Of a stretch of DNA of 64,000 nt, positions 42,580 to 50,261 are shown in pieces. Both the position numbers and the translations under genes were made by a program. The notes beneath the pieces were generated by a model. The model was not told where the DNA came from. It saw only the letters and a list, made by a program, of their open reading frames with translations, and ran no database searches. The stretch comes from Nocardia asteroides (lineage in GTDB: Bacteria; Actinomycetota; Actinomycetes; Mycobacteriales; Mycobacteriaceae): contig CP082844.1 in NCBI GenBank assembly GCA_019930625.1, positions 6,138,001-6,202,000 of the forward strand, given 5' to 3'. Each line of letters opens with the position of its first letter. Position 1 is the first letter of the stretch.

Positions 42580-43323
42580 CTACGGCGAACCTGTCAGATT
42601 GCCCGGTGCCTGAATCTGGGTTGGCTATTCTCGACGTGGAGCCTGTCTAAGCTGCGGGATATGCTTGCCCGCAAGGAGAGAGTCGATATCGGCCGGGAAA
42701 CTCCGCGGCAGATCCTGAAAACCAGAGGGGTGTCGTGGCAGGCTAGCAAGACTGAGGATGCCGGTAACGTCCCGGATTTTGCAGCGAAGATGGGACATGT
42801 ACTCGATCGCCACCATAATCCACCCACTGACGGGCGAGTGGTGTGTGTCGATGAGTTCGGACCGCTGAACTTGCAGCCGCTTGGCAGCTGGCTTCCGCGG
42901 CGCCGCCTGAATCGATTGTGCGCCAGCCACAATCGCACGCAGGGAGTGCGGCACACGTTCGGTGCGGTGGACCCGGCGACCGGCCGGCTCGACTTCCGAA
43001 TTCGTGACCGGAACCGCTGGATCGAGTTCCTGGCTTTCCCTGAGTTCCCGCGAGCGCGCCGGCCGCAGGAAGATCCCTATCTGATTCTGGACAACGACGC
43101 GGCGCACAAGCACCTCGAGGTACGGGAATGGCACCGGCGACGCGGTCGAATCGGTGTTCGCGCTTACCTTTTCTTTCCGGTCAACCCGGATCGAGTCCGA
43201 GTTCGCCGCGATCGGCGACCACATCCGCGGGAGCGACCAGCACGCCGGACCGATCCGCAACTTCGCCACCGGCTCAAAGGTCCGGCGCCCGGATTACTTG
43301 ACCTGTATTTCTCGACGATGTGA
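42580..43323 (+). mobile_element. IS630-family transposase remnant
   Basis: STWSLSKLRDMLARKERVDI, TRGVSWQASKTEDAGNVPDF, GRVVCVDEFGPLNLQP (first catalytic Asp), RTQGVRHTFGAVDPATGRLD and PYLILDNDAAHKHLEVREWH (second Asp) follow the IS630/Tc1 DDE transposase. After about 43155 the expected WIESEFAAI (third acidic residue) appears in a different frame. The gene is frameshifted and its 5' part, although open from 42355, does not look like the family. Inactive copy. Confidence 0.78.
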
Positions 43324-43549
43324 CCGACCCCAGAATTCACCGACTAATGATGCCGGAATCAGCTGGCGCAGCCAAGAAGATCGAAGCCATAGTGCCGATC
43401 GGCGATACGGTACAGCAAAATCCAATGCGGTGAGACCAAAAATCGCGCGGCTTCACCAAGGGAGAATGCGTCGTCACCTGCCCTCTGGCGTTTTCCGATG
43501 CCTCCAATCACCGGGAAGTCGAGGAATTGTTTTTGTAGTAGTTAAAAGC
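43324..43549. other. AT-rich stretch before the small-peptide promoter
   Basis: No gene. GC content falls towards 43500-43560 (GAATTGTTTTTGTAGTAGTT), which gives an UP-element-like run in front of the promoter below. Foreign origin is likely given the flanking IS remnants. Confidence 0.4.
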
Positions 43550-43577
43550 TTGACAATGTCGCTTGACTGCGTATATT
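43550..43577 (+). promoter_or_regulatory. Near-consensus vegetative promoter of the small secreted peptide
   Basis: TTGACA (43550-43555), a 16-bp spacer and TATATT (43572-43577) form one of the clearest sigma-70-type promoters in the window, preceded by an AT-rich tract. The predicted transcript start near 43585 leaves a 5' leader of about 65 nt before the ATG at 43650. Confidence 0.75.
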
Positions 43578-43649
43578 CAGTATCGTCCTCGACGATGAAC
43601 ACACGGTCGGCAAGTTCGAGGGCGAATAAGGATCGGAAAGGAACTGATC

Positions 43650-43811
43650 ATGATCACCATAACCTCCACCAAGACAAGAAAAGTCGTTGCCTCGGTGGCC
43701 GTGGCGCTAGCCGCCTTCGGCACCCTTGGGTTCAGCGCGTCTGCAAATTCCACCACTCACCATCAGCCCGTCGGCAACTACTCCGGCGGCCTTTACGCCG
43801 GCTGTTGTTGA
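43650..43811 (+). CDS. 53-residue secreted peptide with a C-terminal Cys-Cys
   Basis: The ATG has GGAAAGGAA 7-14 nt upstream. The product has a textbook Sec signal: basic STKTRK, then VVASVAVALAAFGTLGFSAS, with cleavage after SASA at about residue 32. The predicted mature peptide is about 21 residues (STTHHQPVGNYSGGLYAGCC), His- and Gly-containing, ending in two cysteines. It has its own strong promoter and a perfect hairpin terminator, so it is a self-contained unit. It matches no family I know. An antimicrobial, signal or metal-binding peptide are possibilities (inference). The hydroxylase-like gene downstream could be a partner. Confidence 0.72.
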   Translation: MITITSTKTRKVVASVAVALAAFGTLGFSASANSTTHHQPVGNYSGGLYAGCC

Positions 43812-43815
43812 CAAT

Positions 43816-43852
43816 CCGCTGGCCAGCGGCATGTCCGCTGGCCAGCGGACAT
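43816..43852 (+). terminator. Double palindrome terminator of the small peptide gene
   Basis: CCGCTGGCCAGCGG occurs twice (43816-43829 and 43835-43848), 4 bp after the stop. Each copy is itself a palindrome, so the two also pair as a 14-bp stem with a 5-nt loop (CATGT). The second copy is extended to a 22-bp palindrome by ATGT/ACAT. A very stable intrinsic terminator without a U-run. Confidence 0.78.
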
Positions 43853-44071
43853 CCGCTTCTGTCGCGCCACACTCGGCTCTCTACTCGGTTTCCGCACGTT
43901 CGGGCCGAACTGCGCGTTGTTCTACAAATCTCGGTCACCGACGGCGACCTGGGCAGGCACGACCTGAAAACCGCGAAAGTCGAGTCCGTCGGTGCATGTC
44001 AGAAATCCTCGCCGAGTCACGCAGGGGATCACCGAGCCCGAGCCCATGCCTTTTAGATCGGAGTATCGGCG

Positions 44072-45091
44072 ATGTACTGGTCTGTCGTCGACGCATTGTG
44101 GAGTGCCGTAATTCAGCCATTTCGGCTGCTACTCAGCGCGAACGTCGATGTCGGCATCTTGTTCTACCCATTTCTACTGGTCGCCATGATATGGACATTT
44201 CGGCGTCAACCACGCGAGGAGAGCCTGACCAGCTATGTGACCTTCCGGCGTGCACTGCTCAGCCGGTCAGGAAGGCTGGATATCAGATTCTATTTCACCA
44301 ACATCATCCTGATGACATTGCTGTACACCTACAGCGATCCTTGGTACCGGCAGGTGCCCCATGTGGTGGAATCGGGCTGGGCGTGGCTGCTCCAGGAACC
44401 TCGTCTGTACCTGCTCAACGGCGGATTTCTCGCCAGTACGGTGGTGACCGTCCTTGTCTTCATGGCCGCCGATCTCTCCTTTTTTCTTTTCCATATGCTG
44501 ATGCATCGGGTGTCGTGGTTGTGGGAGTTCCACAAGATCCATCATTCGGCAACCGAGTTGAATCCACTGACGAGCTTTCGCGCCCACCCGGTGCAGCTCT
44601 ACCTGACCACCACGGCCGGGGTCGTCTTCTCGGGCGTTGTCCTCGGCAGCGCCGGGTACTTCTCCTCGGGCACGGTACAGGTGCTGTCCTGGCTAGGCTC
44701 CAATGTCCTGTTCATCGGCAGCGGAGCATTCCTGCTCGCCGCGCTCCGGCACTCCCACGTGTGGATACATTTCGGTCCCCGGCTCAACCGAATCCTCTAC
44801 AGTCCGGCCCATCATCAGATACACCACAGCGGCGACAGCGCCGACTACAACGCGAACTACGGCGGCCTGCTCGCGCTGTGGGACTGGATGGCGGGAACTC
44901 TCATCATTCCCGGACATGAACGCCCGATCTACTACGGGCTGGGCAGTACCGCGCAGAACAACCAGTACACCAGCATCGCAATGCTCTACACGCGGCCGTT
45001 CGTCAATCTGTGGCACCGGGCCAGCCGGCGAGACTTCAACAAGAGCGAGTCTGGGAACTCTGGTCAACTCTCAGGCGAGCAGCCGCGATAG
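44072..45091 (+). CDS. Sterol desaturase/fatty acid hydroxylase family membrane protein
   Basis: 339 residues, several membrane helices (LFYPFLLVAMIWTF, FFLFHMLMHRV, FSGVVLGSAGYF). The di-iron histidine clusters of the family are intact: FHMLMHRVSWLWEFHKIHHS (H-x3-H and H-x2-HH), ALRHSHVWIH and SPAHHQIHHSGDS. Such enzymes hydroxylate or desaturate lipids with O2 in the membrane. The C-terminal 20 residues are polar. It is the first gene after the small secreted peptide, about 220 bp past its terminator, so it has a separate transcript. Substrate unknown. Confidence 0.87.
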   Translation: MYWSVVDALWSAVIQPFRLLLSANVDVGILFYPFLLVAMIWTFRRQPREESLTSYVTFRRALLSRSGRLDIRFYFTNIILMTLLYTYSDPWYRQVPHVVESGWAWLLQEPRLYLLNGGFLASTVVTVLVFMAADLSFFLFHMLMHRVSWLWEFHKIHHSATELNPLTSFRAHPVQLYLTTTAGVVFSGVVLGSAGYFSSGTVQVLSWLGSNVLFIGSGAFLLAALRHSHVWIHFGPRLNRILYSPAHHQIHHSGDSADYNANYGGLLALWDWMAGTLIIPGHERPIYYGLGSTAQNNQYTSIAMLYTRPFVNLWHRASRRDFNKSESGNSGQLSGEQPR

Positions 45092-45391
45092 CGCGGCGAT
45101 AATCGCGATGTCGACATGGCCCGTGATGGTAGGTATCGACCGGCTCAACGCCGACCGCACTCCCGCTCCGCACCGCCCCGGCGATCGATCGGCCGGGGCA
45201 TCGCGCCCTGGAGTATCTGCGCAGCGAACGTGTCGACACCCCACGGGTTGCCGCGGGTGTCGATCCACACCGCTGCCGGCGTCTCGGGCTAGTGTAGCTG
45301 GCCTGGATCCGGCGCTGAGACGCAAATTCCGGGCTAATGGTCAGCGGGTTGGCCTACGCGTGGTTTCAAATTGTGAGTTCCAAGAGGACGA
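45092..45391. other. No convincing gene
   Basis: 300 bases. A minus-strand frame contains AVWIDTRGNPWGVDTFAAQI and soon stops; it has no ribosome site and I do not recognise it. It may be the end of a lost gene. Confidence 0.3.
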
Positions 45392-46369
45392 ATGGGTGGT
45401 CTAGATCTGCCGGGCGCGAACAGCCCGGCGGGGATTGCTGGAGACGCTGCCGGTCGGGCTGTACGCGCCTTGACAACCGGTATCTCGAATGTGGTCGGCA
45501 ACGAGCGAGTACTGATCAGTGAGACCCGGGCATCGGCCGGCATGTTCGTCCGTGCGGACCGTGACGCTGCGATACCGGTCGATACGTCCGCGCGAGCGTT
45601 GATCAGTAACGATCAGGTCTACGGCGGGCGGCGGGAGGATGCCTACACCGGGTGGTTACAGGAACTCCACAATCGCGGGGTGGATACCGACCGGGCGATG
45701 TCGGACCTGGGGAAACTGTGGGATTACCTGCGCCGCGACCCGAAATGGGAGATCGATCCAGCACGGAACTACGGAGGAATCATCTTCTTCGGCAGCAAAG
45801 ATATCGGCGGCGCCTCGGTGATCGCGAACCTGGTCCGCGACCGTGGGCTCTACGATGTACCTGTCGTGTTCTCCGGAAGCAATGGCGAAGCAGCCAAATT
45901 CCGGCTGGCCGCGGAGAAGAAGAACCTCGACCCCCGCCAGATCATCGAGGAACCCAATGCAGCCAACACCGGGCAAAACGCTGCCTTCTCGACCCAAATG
46001 CTCGCCGACCACGGCCGCGATATCTCATCGCTCATCGGGGTATGCACCCCGTTCCACGCACGCCGGGTATGGGCCACGATCATGCAGCAGGGCTTTGCCG
46101 ACGTGAACGGCAAGCGTGTTTCGGTCGATCATGTCGCCATGTCCACACCCGATGTCTCCCTGGAAAACTACATGAAGTACGGCAACCGGCCCGATGCCGA
46201 TACAGCACCGCACCCGAAATCGATCGTCGCAGTCACCATGGGAGAGATCAAACGCCTGGACGAGTACCCCGATGAAGGCCATATCGTCCGGCAAGACATC
46301 CCCGGCGAGGTCCGCGATGCCTACGAGCGGCTCAGTGAAACCTTCCGTCCCGCCGAGCGGCGATACTGA
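45392..46369 (+). CDS. YdcF-family (DUF218) protein, cytoplasmic
   Basis: 325 residues. The DUF218 core is RNYGGIIFFGSKDIGGASVI, PVVFSGSNGEAAKFRLAAEK, PRQIIEEPNAANTGQNAAFS, LIGVCTPFHARRVWATIMQQ. Unlike the first YdcF gene (33314) it has no signal peptide. About 130 N-terminal residues form a separate helical segment with DTDRAMSDLGKLWDYLRRDP, a helical lid seen in E. coli YdcF-type proteins. E. coli YdcF binds S-adenosylmethionine, but no activity is established for the family. Lies between IS remnants. Confidence 0.82.
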   Translation: MGGLDLPGANSPAGIAGDAAGRAVRALTTGISNVVGNERVLISETRASAGMFVRADRDAAIPVDTSARALISNDQVYGGRREDAYTGWLQELHNRGVDTDRAMSDLGKLWDYLRRDPKWEIDPARNYGGIIFFGSKDIGGASVIANLVRDRGLYDVPVVFSGSNGEAAKFRLAAEKKNLDPRQIIEEPNAANTGQNAAFSTQMLADHGRDISSLIGVCTPFHARRVWATIMQQGFADVNGKRVSVDHVAMSTPDVSLENYMKYGNRPDADTAPHPKSIVAVTMGEIKRLDEYPDEGHIVRQDIPGEVRDAYERLSETFRPAERRY

Positions 46370-46410
46370 CCACCGAATGCGCAGTCGAACGGGATGCGGC
46401 GCCAAGGATT
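46370..46410. other. Short gap after YdcF
   Basis: Nothing visible before the repeat element listed next. Confidence 0.3.
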
Positions 46411-46503
46411 TACCGCAGATAAGACACGTTATCTGCGGTAGTCGCTCATGTGAGCTGGGGTGTGGCAGTCAGGCCCGCGTGACTCGGTGAATTATCTGCG
46501 GTA
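46411..46503. repeat. Three copies of TTATCTGCGGTA, two as an inverted repeat
   Basis: TACCGCAGATAA (46411-46422) and TTATCTGCGGTA (46429-46440) form a perfect 12-bp inverted repeat with a 6-nt centre. A third copy (46492-46503), in the same orientation as the second, lies 51 bp on, 13 bp before an IS701-like remnant. The paired copies could terminate the YdcF transcript. The triple arrangement fits an element end or recombination site better (inference). Confidence 0.75.
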
Positions 46504-46516
46504 GGGCGATCAAGAC

Positions 46517-46681
46517 ATGATCGCACTCACGCTACCGGAGATCCGACGCCTCACCATCGCCCTGCTCCTCCCCACCATCCGCTGCACCCACCGCGTCTGG
46601 GCATGGTCGACCTGGCGCCGCCGACGACAACACCAAGCCCGCCTATCCCACTACCGACGACGAGGACACCCACTCACCTGA
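46517..46681 (+). mobile_element. IS701-like transposase C-terminal remnant
   Basis: 54 residues: IALTLPEIRRLTIALLLPTI, then VWAWSTWRRRRQHQARLSHY, ending RRRGHPLT. The pattern of a V/L-P-E-I-R-R-L helix followed by W-S-x-W-R-R-R-x-Q-x-x-A-R-x-x-H-Y is one I associate with the extreme C-terminus of actinobacterial IS701/IS4-like transposases. The remaining 350 or so residues are absent. The fragment ends 45 bp before the next gene's stop. Confidence 0.55.
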
Positions 46682-46726
46682 CTGCCGTTGCAGCACTAAG
46701 CCCCCACCGAGCCCTCGCAGCGAGAC

Positions 46727-47308
46727 TCAGCCGTGGCCCCAGTTGAGGTCGGCAGCCATCCACTCGGATTCCCACTGTTGCAGCCGCCGCCGATCGAGTC
46801 CCCGGCGCACCAGCAGGTAGCTGCCCGCGAGCACGATCGAGACCCCGAGCAGCGCACCCGCGGTGAGCATCACCGCTTTGCTCGCGGGCTGGGACGGCGA
46901 CGGCGGCTCCACGATCGCGCCGCCGTCGTTCAGCCAGATCGACACGGTGGATCCCGGCTCCACCACCGTCGTCGACTGATAGTCGCCGGTGTGGATCACG
47001 CCTTCGGCGTCCTTCCAGGACACCCGCGCGGGTACCACCGGTGCGTACAGCGGCGCCTTGCCGGTCTCGATCACGGTGGCCTCCACTTGACGCAACCGCG
47101 CCGTCTCGGCTCGCACCGCGGCCGTCTCCACCTGATACACCCGGCCGCCGACAGTCACGACGAGCACGGGCACGATGATCAGGAACACCAGGGCGAGCAG
47201 GACCGCGCACGCGGTCTGCCAGCGGTCCTCCCTGCGACGCAGCGGATTTCGGTCCAGACCGACGCGCCGGCACGTCCGGCGGTACATGTTCACCGATCCG
47301 GTAGACAT
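46727..47308 (-). CDS. Rv1733c-like membrane protein
   Basis: 193 residues. Two membrane helices (ACAVLLALVFLIIVPVLVVT at about 31-50 and AVMLTAGALLGVSIVLAGSY near 145-165) flank an extracytoplasmic part with VPARVSWKDAEGVIHTGDYQ and STTVVEPGSTVSIWLNDGG. N-terminal NPLRRREDRWQTACA is the family hallmark. The topology equals M. tuberculosis Rv1733c, a dormancy-associated antigen of unknown function. The start overlaps the upstream TetR gene by 19 bp, so both are one operon. Confidence 0.85.
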   Translation of the reverse strand: MSTGSVNMYRRTCRRVGLDRNPLRRREDRWQTACAVLLALVFLIIVPVLVVTVGGRVYQVETAAVRAETARLRQVEATVIETGKAPLYAPVVPARVSWKDAEGVIHTGDYQSTTVVEPGSTVSIWLNDGGAIVEPPSPSQPASKAVMLTAGALLGVSIVLAGSYLLVRRGLDRRRLQQWESEWMAADLNWGHG

Positions 47309-47955
47309 GACGGTGACTCCTCGTGACGGGATTCGGCGGTGAGGGTGACGAGGGTGTCGAAGAACTCTTCGACGAGGCCGGGCAGGCCCATCGGATCCGG
47401 GCCCGCCGCCCAACTCTGTAGCGCCGCGAGCAGCATGCCCGCACCGGCGGCGACGGCGACGGCGGGACGTGGATCCGTCAGCGGGTCCACCCCCAGCCGG
47501 GCCGCTGTGATCCGGACCGATTCGCGCTGCCCTTCGATACGGATGCGCTGATAGCCGGCGAACAGTTCGGGTTCGTCCTCGAAGCGCTGGAACAGAGCCC
47601 AGCGGCGTGCCAGCAGGGCGGCACGGGCGCCGCCATACTCGGTGGCCAGCCAATCGCGCACGGCGTTGCGATAGGCGAGCAACGGCGGCTCGTCGGGAGG
47701 GCGGCGGCACAGCGCCTCGTTGAACAGATGGACGTCCTGATCGACATCGCCGAGAATCGCCTCCTCGATGGAGGCGAAATGTCTGCTGAAAGTACGCCGG
47801 GTGACGCCGGCCCGCATCGCGATGTCCTCGACGGCCACCGCGTGCAGGCCCCGCTCGGTGAGCAGGTCGAACGCCGCGCGCGACAGTGCCTCGCGGCTAC
47901 GCCGAGTGCGCAGCCGACGACCGTCCAGACCGACACCGTCGTCGCCCACGAGCAC
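47290..47955 (-). CDS. TetR-family repressor of the Rv1733c-like gene
   Basis: 221 residues. RRLRTRRSREALSRAAFDLL, TERGLHAVAVEDIAMRAGVT, RRTFSRHFASIEEAILG is the DNA-binding domain. Longer in-frame starts (47997 ATG, 48015) exist, but a perfect 19-bp palindrome lies at 47968-47986 and would then be coding. The GTG at 47955, or a leaderless GTG at 47949 behind a TATCAT box, keeps the operator upstream and is preferred. It overlaps the Rv1733c-like gene it probably controls. Confidence 0.85.
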   Translation of the reverse strand: MLVGDDGVGLDGRRLRTRRSREALSRAAFDLLTERGLHAVAVEDIAMRAGVTRRTFSRHFASIEEAILGDVDQDVHLFNEALCRRPPDEPPLLAYRNAVRDWLATEYGGARAALLARRWALFQRFEDEPELFAGYQRIRIEGQRESVRITAARLGVDPLTDPRPAVAVAAGAGMLLAALQSWAAGPDPMGLPGLVEEFFDTLVTLTAESRHEESPSCLPDR

Positions 47956-47967
47956 ATGATACCGCTT

Positions 47968-47986
47968 ATTGTCCCAATGGGACAAT
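47968..47986. promoter_or_regulatory. TetR operator (19-bp palindrome)
   Basis: ATTGTCCCA-A-TGGGACAAT is a perfect inverted repeat around one base, 13-19 bp before the preferred start of the TetR gene. It is the likely autoregulatory site of that repressor. Confidence 0.75.
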
Positions 47987-48083
47987 AATTCGCCCATCCC
48001 CGGCATCCGCATCACCTCATCACAGGAGATGCCCTGTTCATGCCCGATTCATGCGCGCCGAATCCGCGAGGAAGCCCATTCGG

Positions 48084-49034
48084 TCACCCCCTCGAGTGGT
48101 CCGCGGGTTCGTCGACGGTCGGCGGGACACCGTCACGCAGGACCTGAAGCAACCGGCGGGTGTGCTCCGGTTGCGGCGCCAGCAGCGAAAGTTGGTTCAG
48201 CACCGCGTAGTACACGTCCAGATCAGCGATCTTGTCCAGATACAAGGCGCTGGTGAGCTGCTGGAGGTAGACGATGTCGGGCAGATCGGTCTCGGCGAAG
48301 CGCAAGACGGTGAAGGCGCCGTCGGTGAGCGCCGGGCCGCCCACGTGGTCGGCCAAGATCTGGATGGTGATGTTCGGCTGCGCCTCGATGCGCAGCAGAT
48401 GGTCGAGCTGGGCGCGCCAGACGGTCGAACCGCCGATCCTGCGGCGCAGCGCGGCTTCTTCGACGATCATCCACAGCTGAGGCGGGTGCGGGCCGGTGAG
48501 AATGTCCTGCCTGCGCATGCGCAGCGCGACCCGACGTTCGATAGACTCCTCCGGCTCGCCCGGATGCGACAGTGTGAGCAGCGAGCGAGCGTACTCCGGC
48601 GTCTGCAGCAGCTCGGGTACCGCCCGCGGTTCATAGCCACGGATCCGGCGCGCCGCCTGCTCCAAACCGAGGTAGGTGTCGAACCATTTCGGCAGCCAAT
48701 CGTTGTCCCGCGCCCACCATCCCGACGCGTTGGCCTGCCGGGCCAGCTCCAGGTACCGCTCCCGCTCCTCCGGATCGGCCACCTCGTAGAAGTCGAGCAG
48801 GTCGACCAGATCGCGTTGCCGGCAGCCGGTGCGGCCGAGTTCCAGCCTGCTGATCTTCGAATGCGACCCGCGAATGGCCTCGCCCGCGGCTTCGCGGGTG
48901 ATGCCGCGATCCTCGCGTAGGCGACGCAGACGACCGCCGAGAACCATGCGTAGCACCGTCGGCCCGCCGCCGGACACCGGATGGGCGCCGAGTCCGGGCG
49001 AATCGGGCGCTTGTCGTTCCTTCGAAGCGCGCAT
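48084..49034 (-). CDS. XRE/DUF5753 (Scr1-type) regulator, copy 1
   Basis: 316 residues. The XRE helix-turn-helix reads LGGRLRRLREDRGITREAAG, EAIRGSHSKISRLELGRTGC; the rest is DUF5753, with WFDTYLGLEQAARRIRGYEP, RAVPELLQTPEYARSLLTLS and ITIQILADHVGGPALTDGAF. Such proteins (WhiJ/Scr1-like) usually work with a small DUF397 protein, but none is adjacent to this copy. It shares MRAS at its start with copy 2, which supports the 49034 start. Copy 2 lies 29 bp upstream on the same strand, an apparent tandem duplication. Confidence 0.9.
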   Translation of the reverse strand: MRASKERQAPDSPGLGAHPVSGGGPTVLRMVLGGRLRRLREDRGITREAAGEAIRGSHSKISRLELGRTGCRQRDLVDLLDFYEVADPEERERYLELARQANASGWWARDNDWLPKWFDTYLGLEQAARRIRGYEPRAVPELLQTPEYARSLLTLSHPGEPEESIERRVALRMRRQDILTGPHPPQLWMIVEEAALRRRIGGSTVWRAQLDHLLRIEAQPNITIQILADHVGGPALTDGAFTVLRFAETDLPDIVYLQQLTSALYLDKIADLDVYYAVLNQLSLLAPQPEHTRRLLQVLRDGVPPTVDEPADHSRG

Positions 49035-49063
49035 GTCCCGAGTCTGCCACGTTCCCCCGGTCG

Positions 49064-50077
49064 TCATCTATGGTCGAAAGTCCCTGTACGAGCGGGTATT
49101 CCTGGTTCCATCAAGGTCATCCGACCGTTCGGTCGGCAATTCACCGACGGCAGGTCCACGATGTCGGGCTCACGCTCGCGCAACGCCGCGACGAGCTCGC
49201 GGGTGTACTCGGGTGGCGCGGCGTGCACCGAAAGCAGATTCGCCACCGAGCGGTAGGCCGCGAGATCGGCGTCCTTGTCCAGATACAGGGCGCCGGTGAG
49301 CTGCTGGAGATAGACGATGTCGGGCAGATCCGTCTCGGCGAAGCGCAGCATCGTGAACGCGCCGTCGGCCAGCGCGGGGCCGCCGACATGATCGGCGAGC
49401 ACCTGCACCGTGATGTTCGGCGCGTCCGCGGCCCGCAGCAGGTGCTCGAGCTGAGCCAGCCACACCCGCGAGCCCCCCATCCTGCGGCGCAGCGCGGCCT
49501 CCTCGACGATCAGCCACAGTTGGGGTGGGTCCGGCCTGGTCAGGATTTCCTGGCGGCGCATCCGCAAGACCACGCGCCGCTCGATCGACTCCTCGTCCTC
49601 GTGCGGATGAGCGAGCACGAACAGCGCTCGGGCGTAGTCGGGAGTCTGCAGCAGCTCCGGGACGACCCGCGGCTCGTAGCAGCGGATCAGCTGGGCGGCC
49701 TGTTCCAGCCCGAGGTAGGTGTCGAACCACTTCGGCAGCCAGTCGGCGTCGCGATGCCACCACCCCGAGGTGTTCGCCTGCTTGGCCAGCCGCTTGAACT
49801 CGGCGCACTCCTCCTCGTCGGTGACGCCGTACAGCGCGAGCAGGTCGACCAGGTCCCGCTCCCGGAAACCGGTACGCCCCAATTCCAGCCGGCTGATCTT
49901 GGAGTGGGAGCCGCGGATCGCCTCGCCCGCCTCCTCGAGGGAGATACCGCGCGCTTCCCGCAGCCGCCGCATCCGTGCGCCGAGAATCATCCGTAGGGCG
50001 GTCGGACCGCCCTCGGCGATGGGAGCCGTTCCGCGAGTGATGGATTCGTTCTGAGGCCGCACTACCGAAGCACGCAT
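49064..50077 (-). CDS. XRE/DUF5753 (Scr1-type) regulator, copy 2
   Basis: 337 residues, closely similar to copy 1 over nearly its whole length: LGARMRRLREARGISLEEAG, EAIRGSHSKISRLELGRTGF in the HTH and WFDTYLGLEQAAQLIRCYEP, RVVPELLQTPDYARALFVLA in DUF5753. It has an extra C-terminal tail of about 30 residues (VDLPSVNCRPNGRMTLMEPG). The start MRASVV at 50077 matches copy 1. No DUF397 gene adjoins. Cysteine at NC-R in the tail is unpaired. Confidence 0.9.
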   Translation of the reverse strand: MRASVVRPQNESITRGTAPIAEGGPTALRMILGARMRRLREARGISLEEAGEAIRGSHSKISRLELGRTGFRERDLVDLLALYGVTDEEECAEFKRLAKQANTSGWWHRDADWLPKWFDTYLGLEQAAQLIRCYEPRVVPELLQTPDYARALFVLAHPHEDEESIERRVVLRMRRQEILTRPDPPQLWLIVEEAALRRRMGGSRVWLAQLEHLLRAADAPNITVQVLADHVGGPALADGAFTMLRFAETDLPDIVYLQQLTGALYLDKDADLAAYRSVANLLSVHAAPPEYTRELVAALREREPDIVDLPSVNCRPNGRMTLMEPGIPARTGTFDHR

Positions 50078-50261
50078 GCACCGAGTCTCGCATGTGCACG
50101 GCCCACACTCCAGCACCGCGCTCCTCGAATCGGAGCGTATGCGCAGGTGTAAGCACATCCGCAAGATCACCGACGTGACCGCTCGGCGCTCGCCCGCCCT
50201 GCGGCATTCAGGAGACGAGACGATCCACGCCGGCTCACGCACCGGAACGCTCGGGAGCTGT

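Noticed and set aside
43860..44056. Continuation of the small peptide as a longer protein
   Set aside because: The peptide frame ends with TGA at 43811 before the terminator. The following open frame is a different reading frame without a start.
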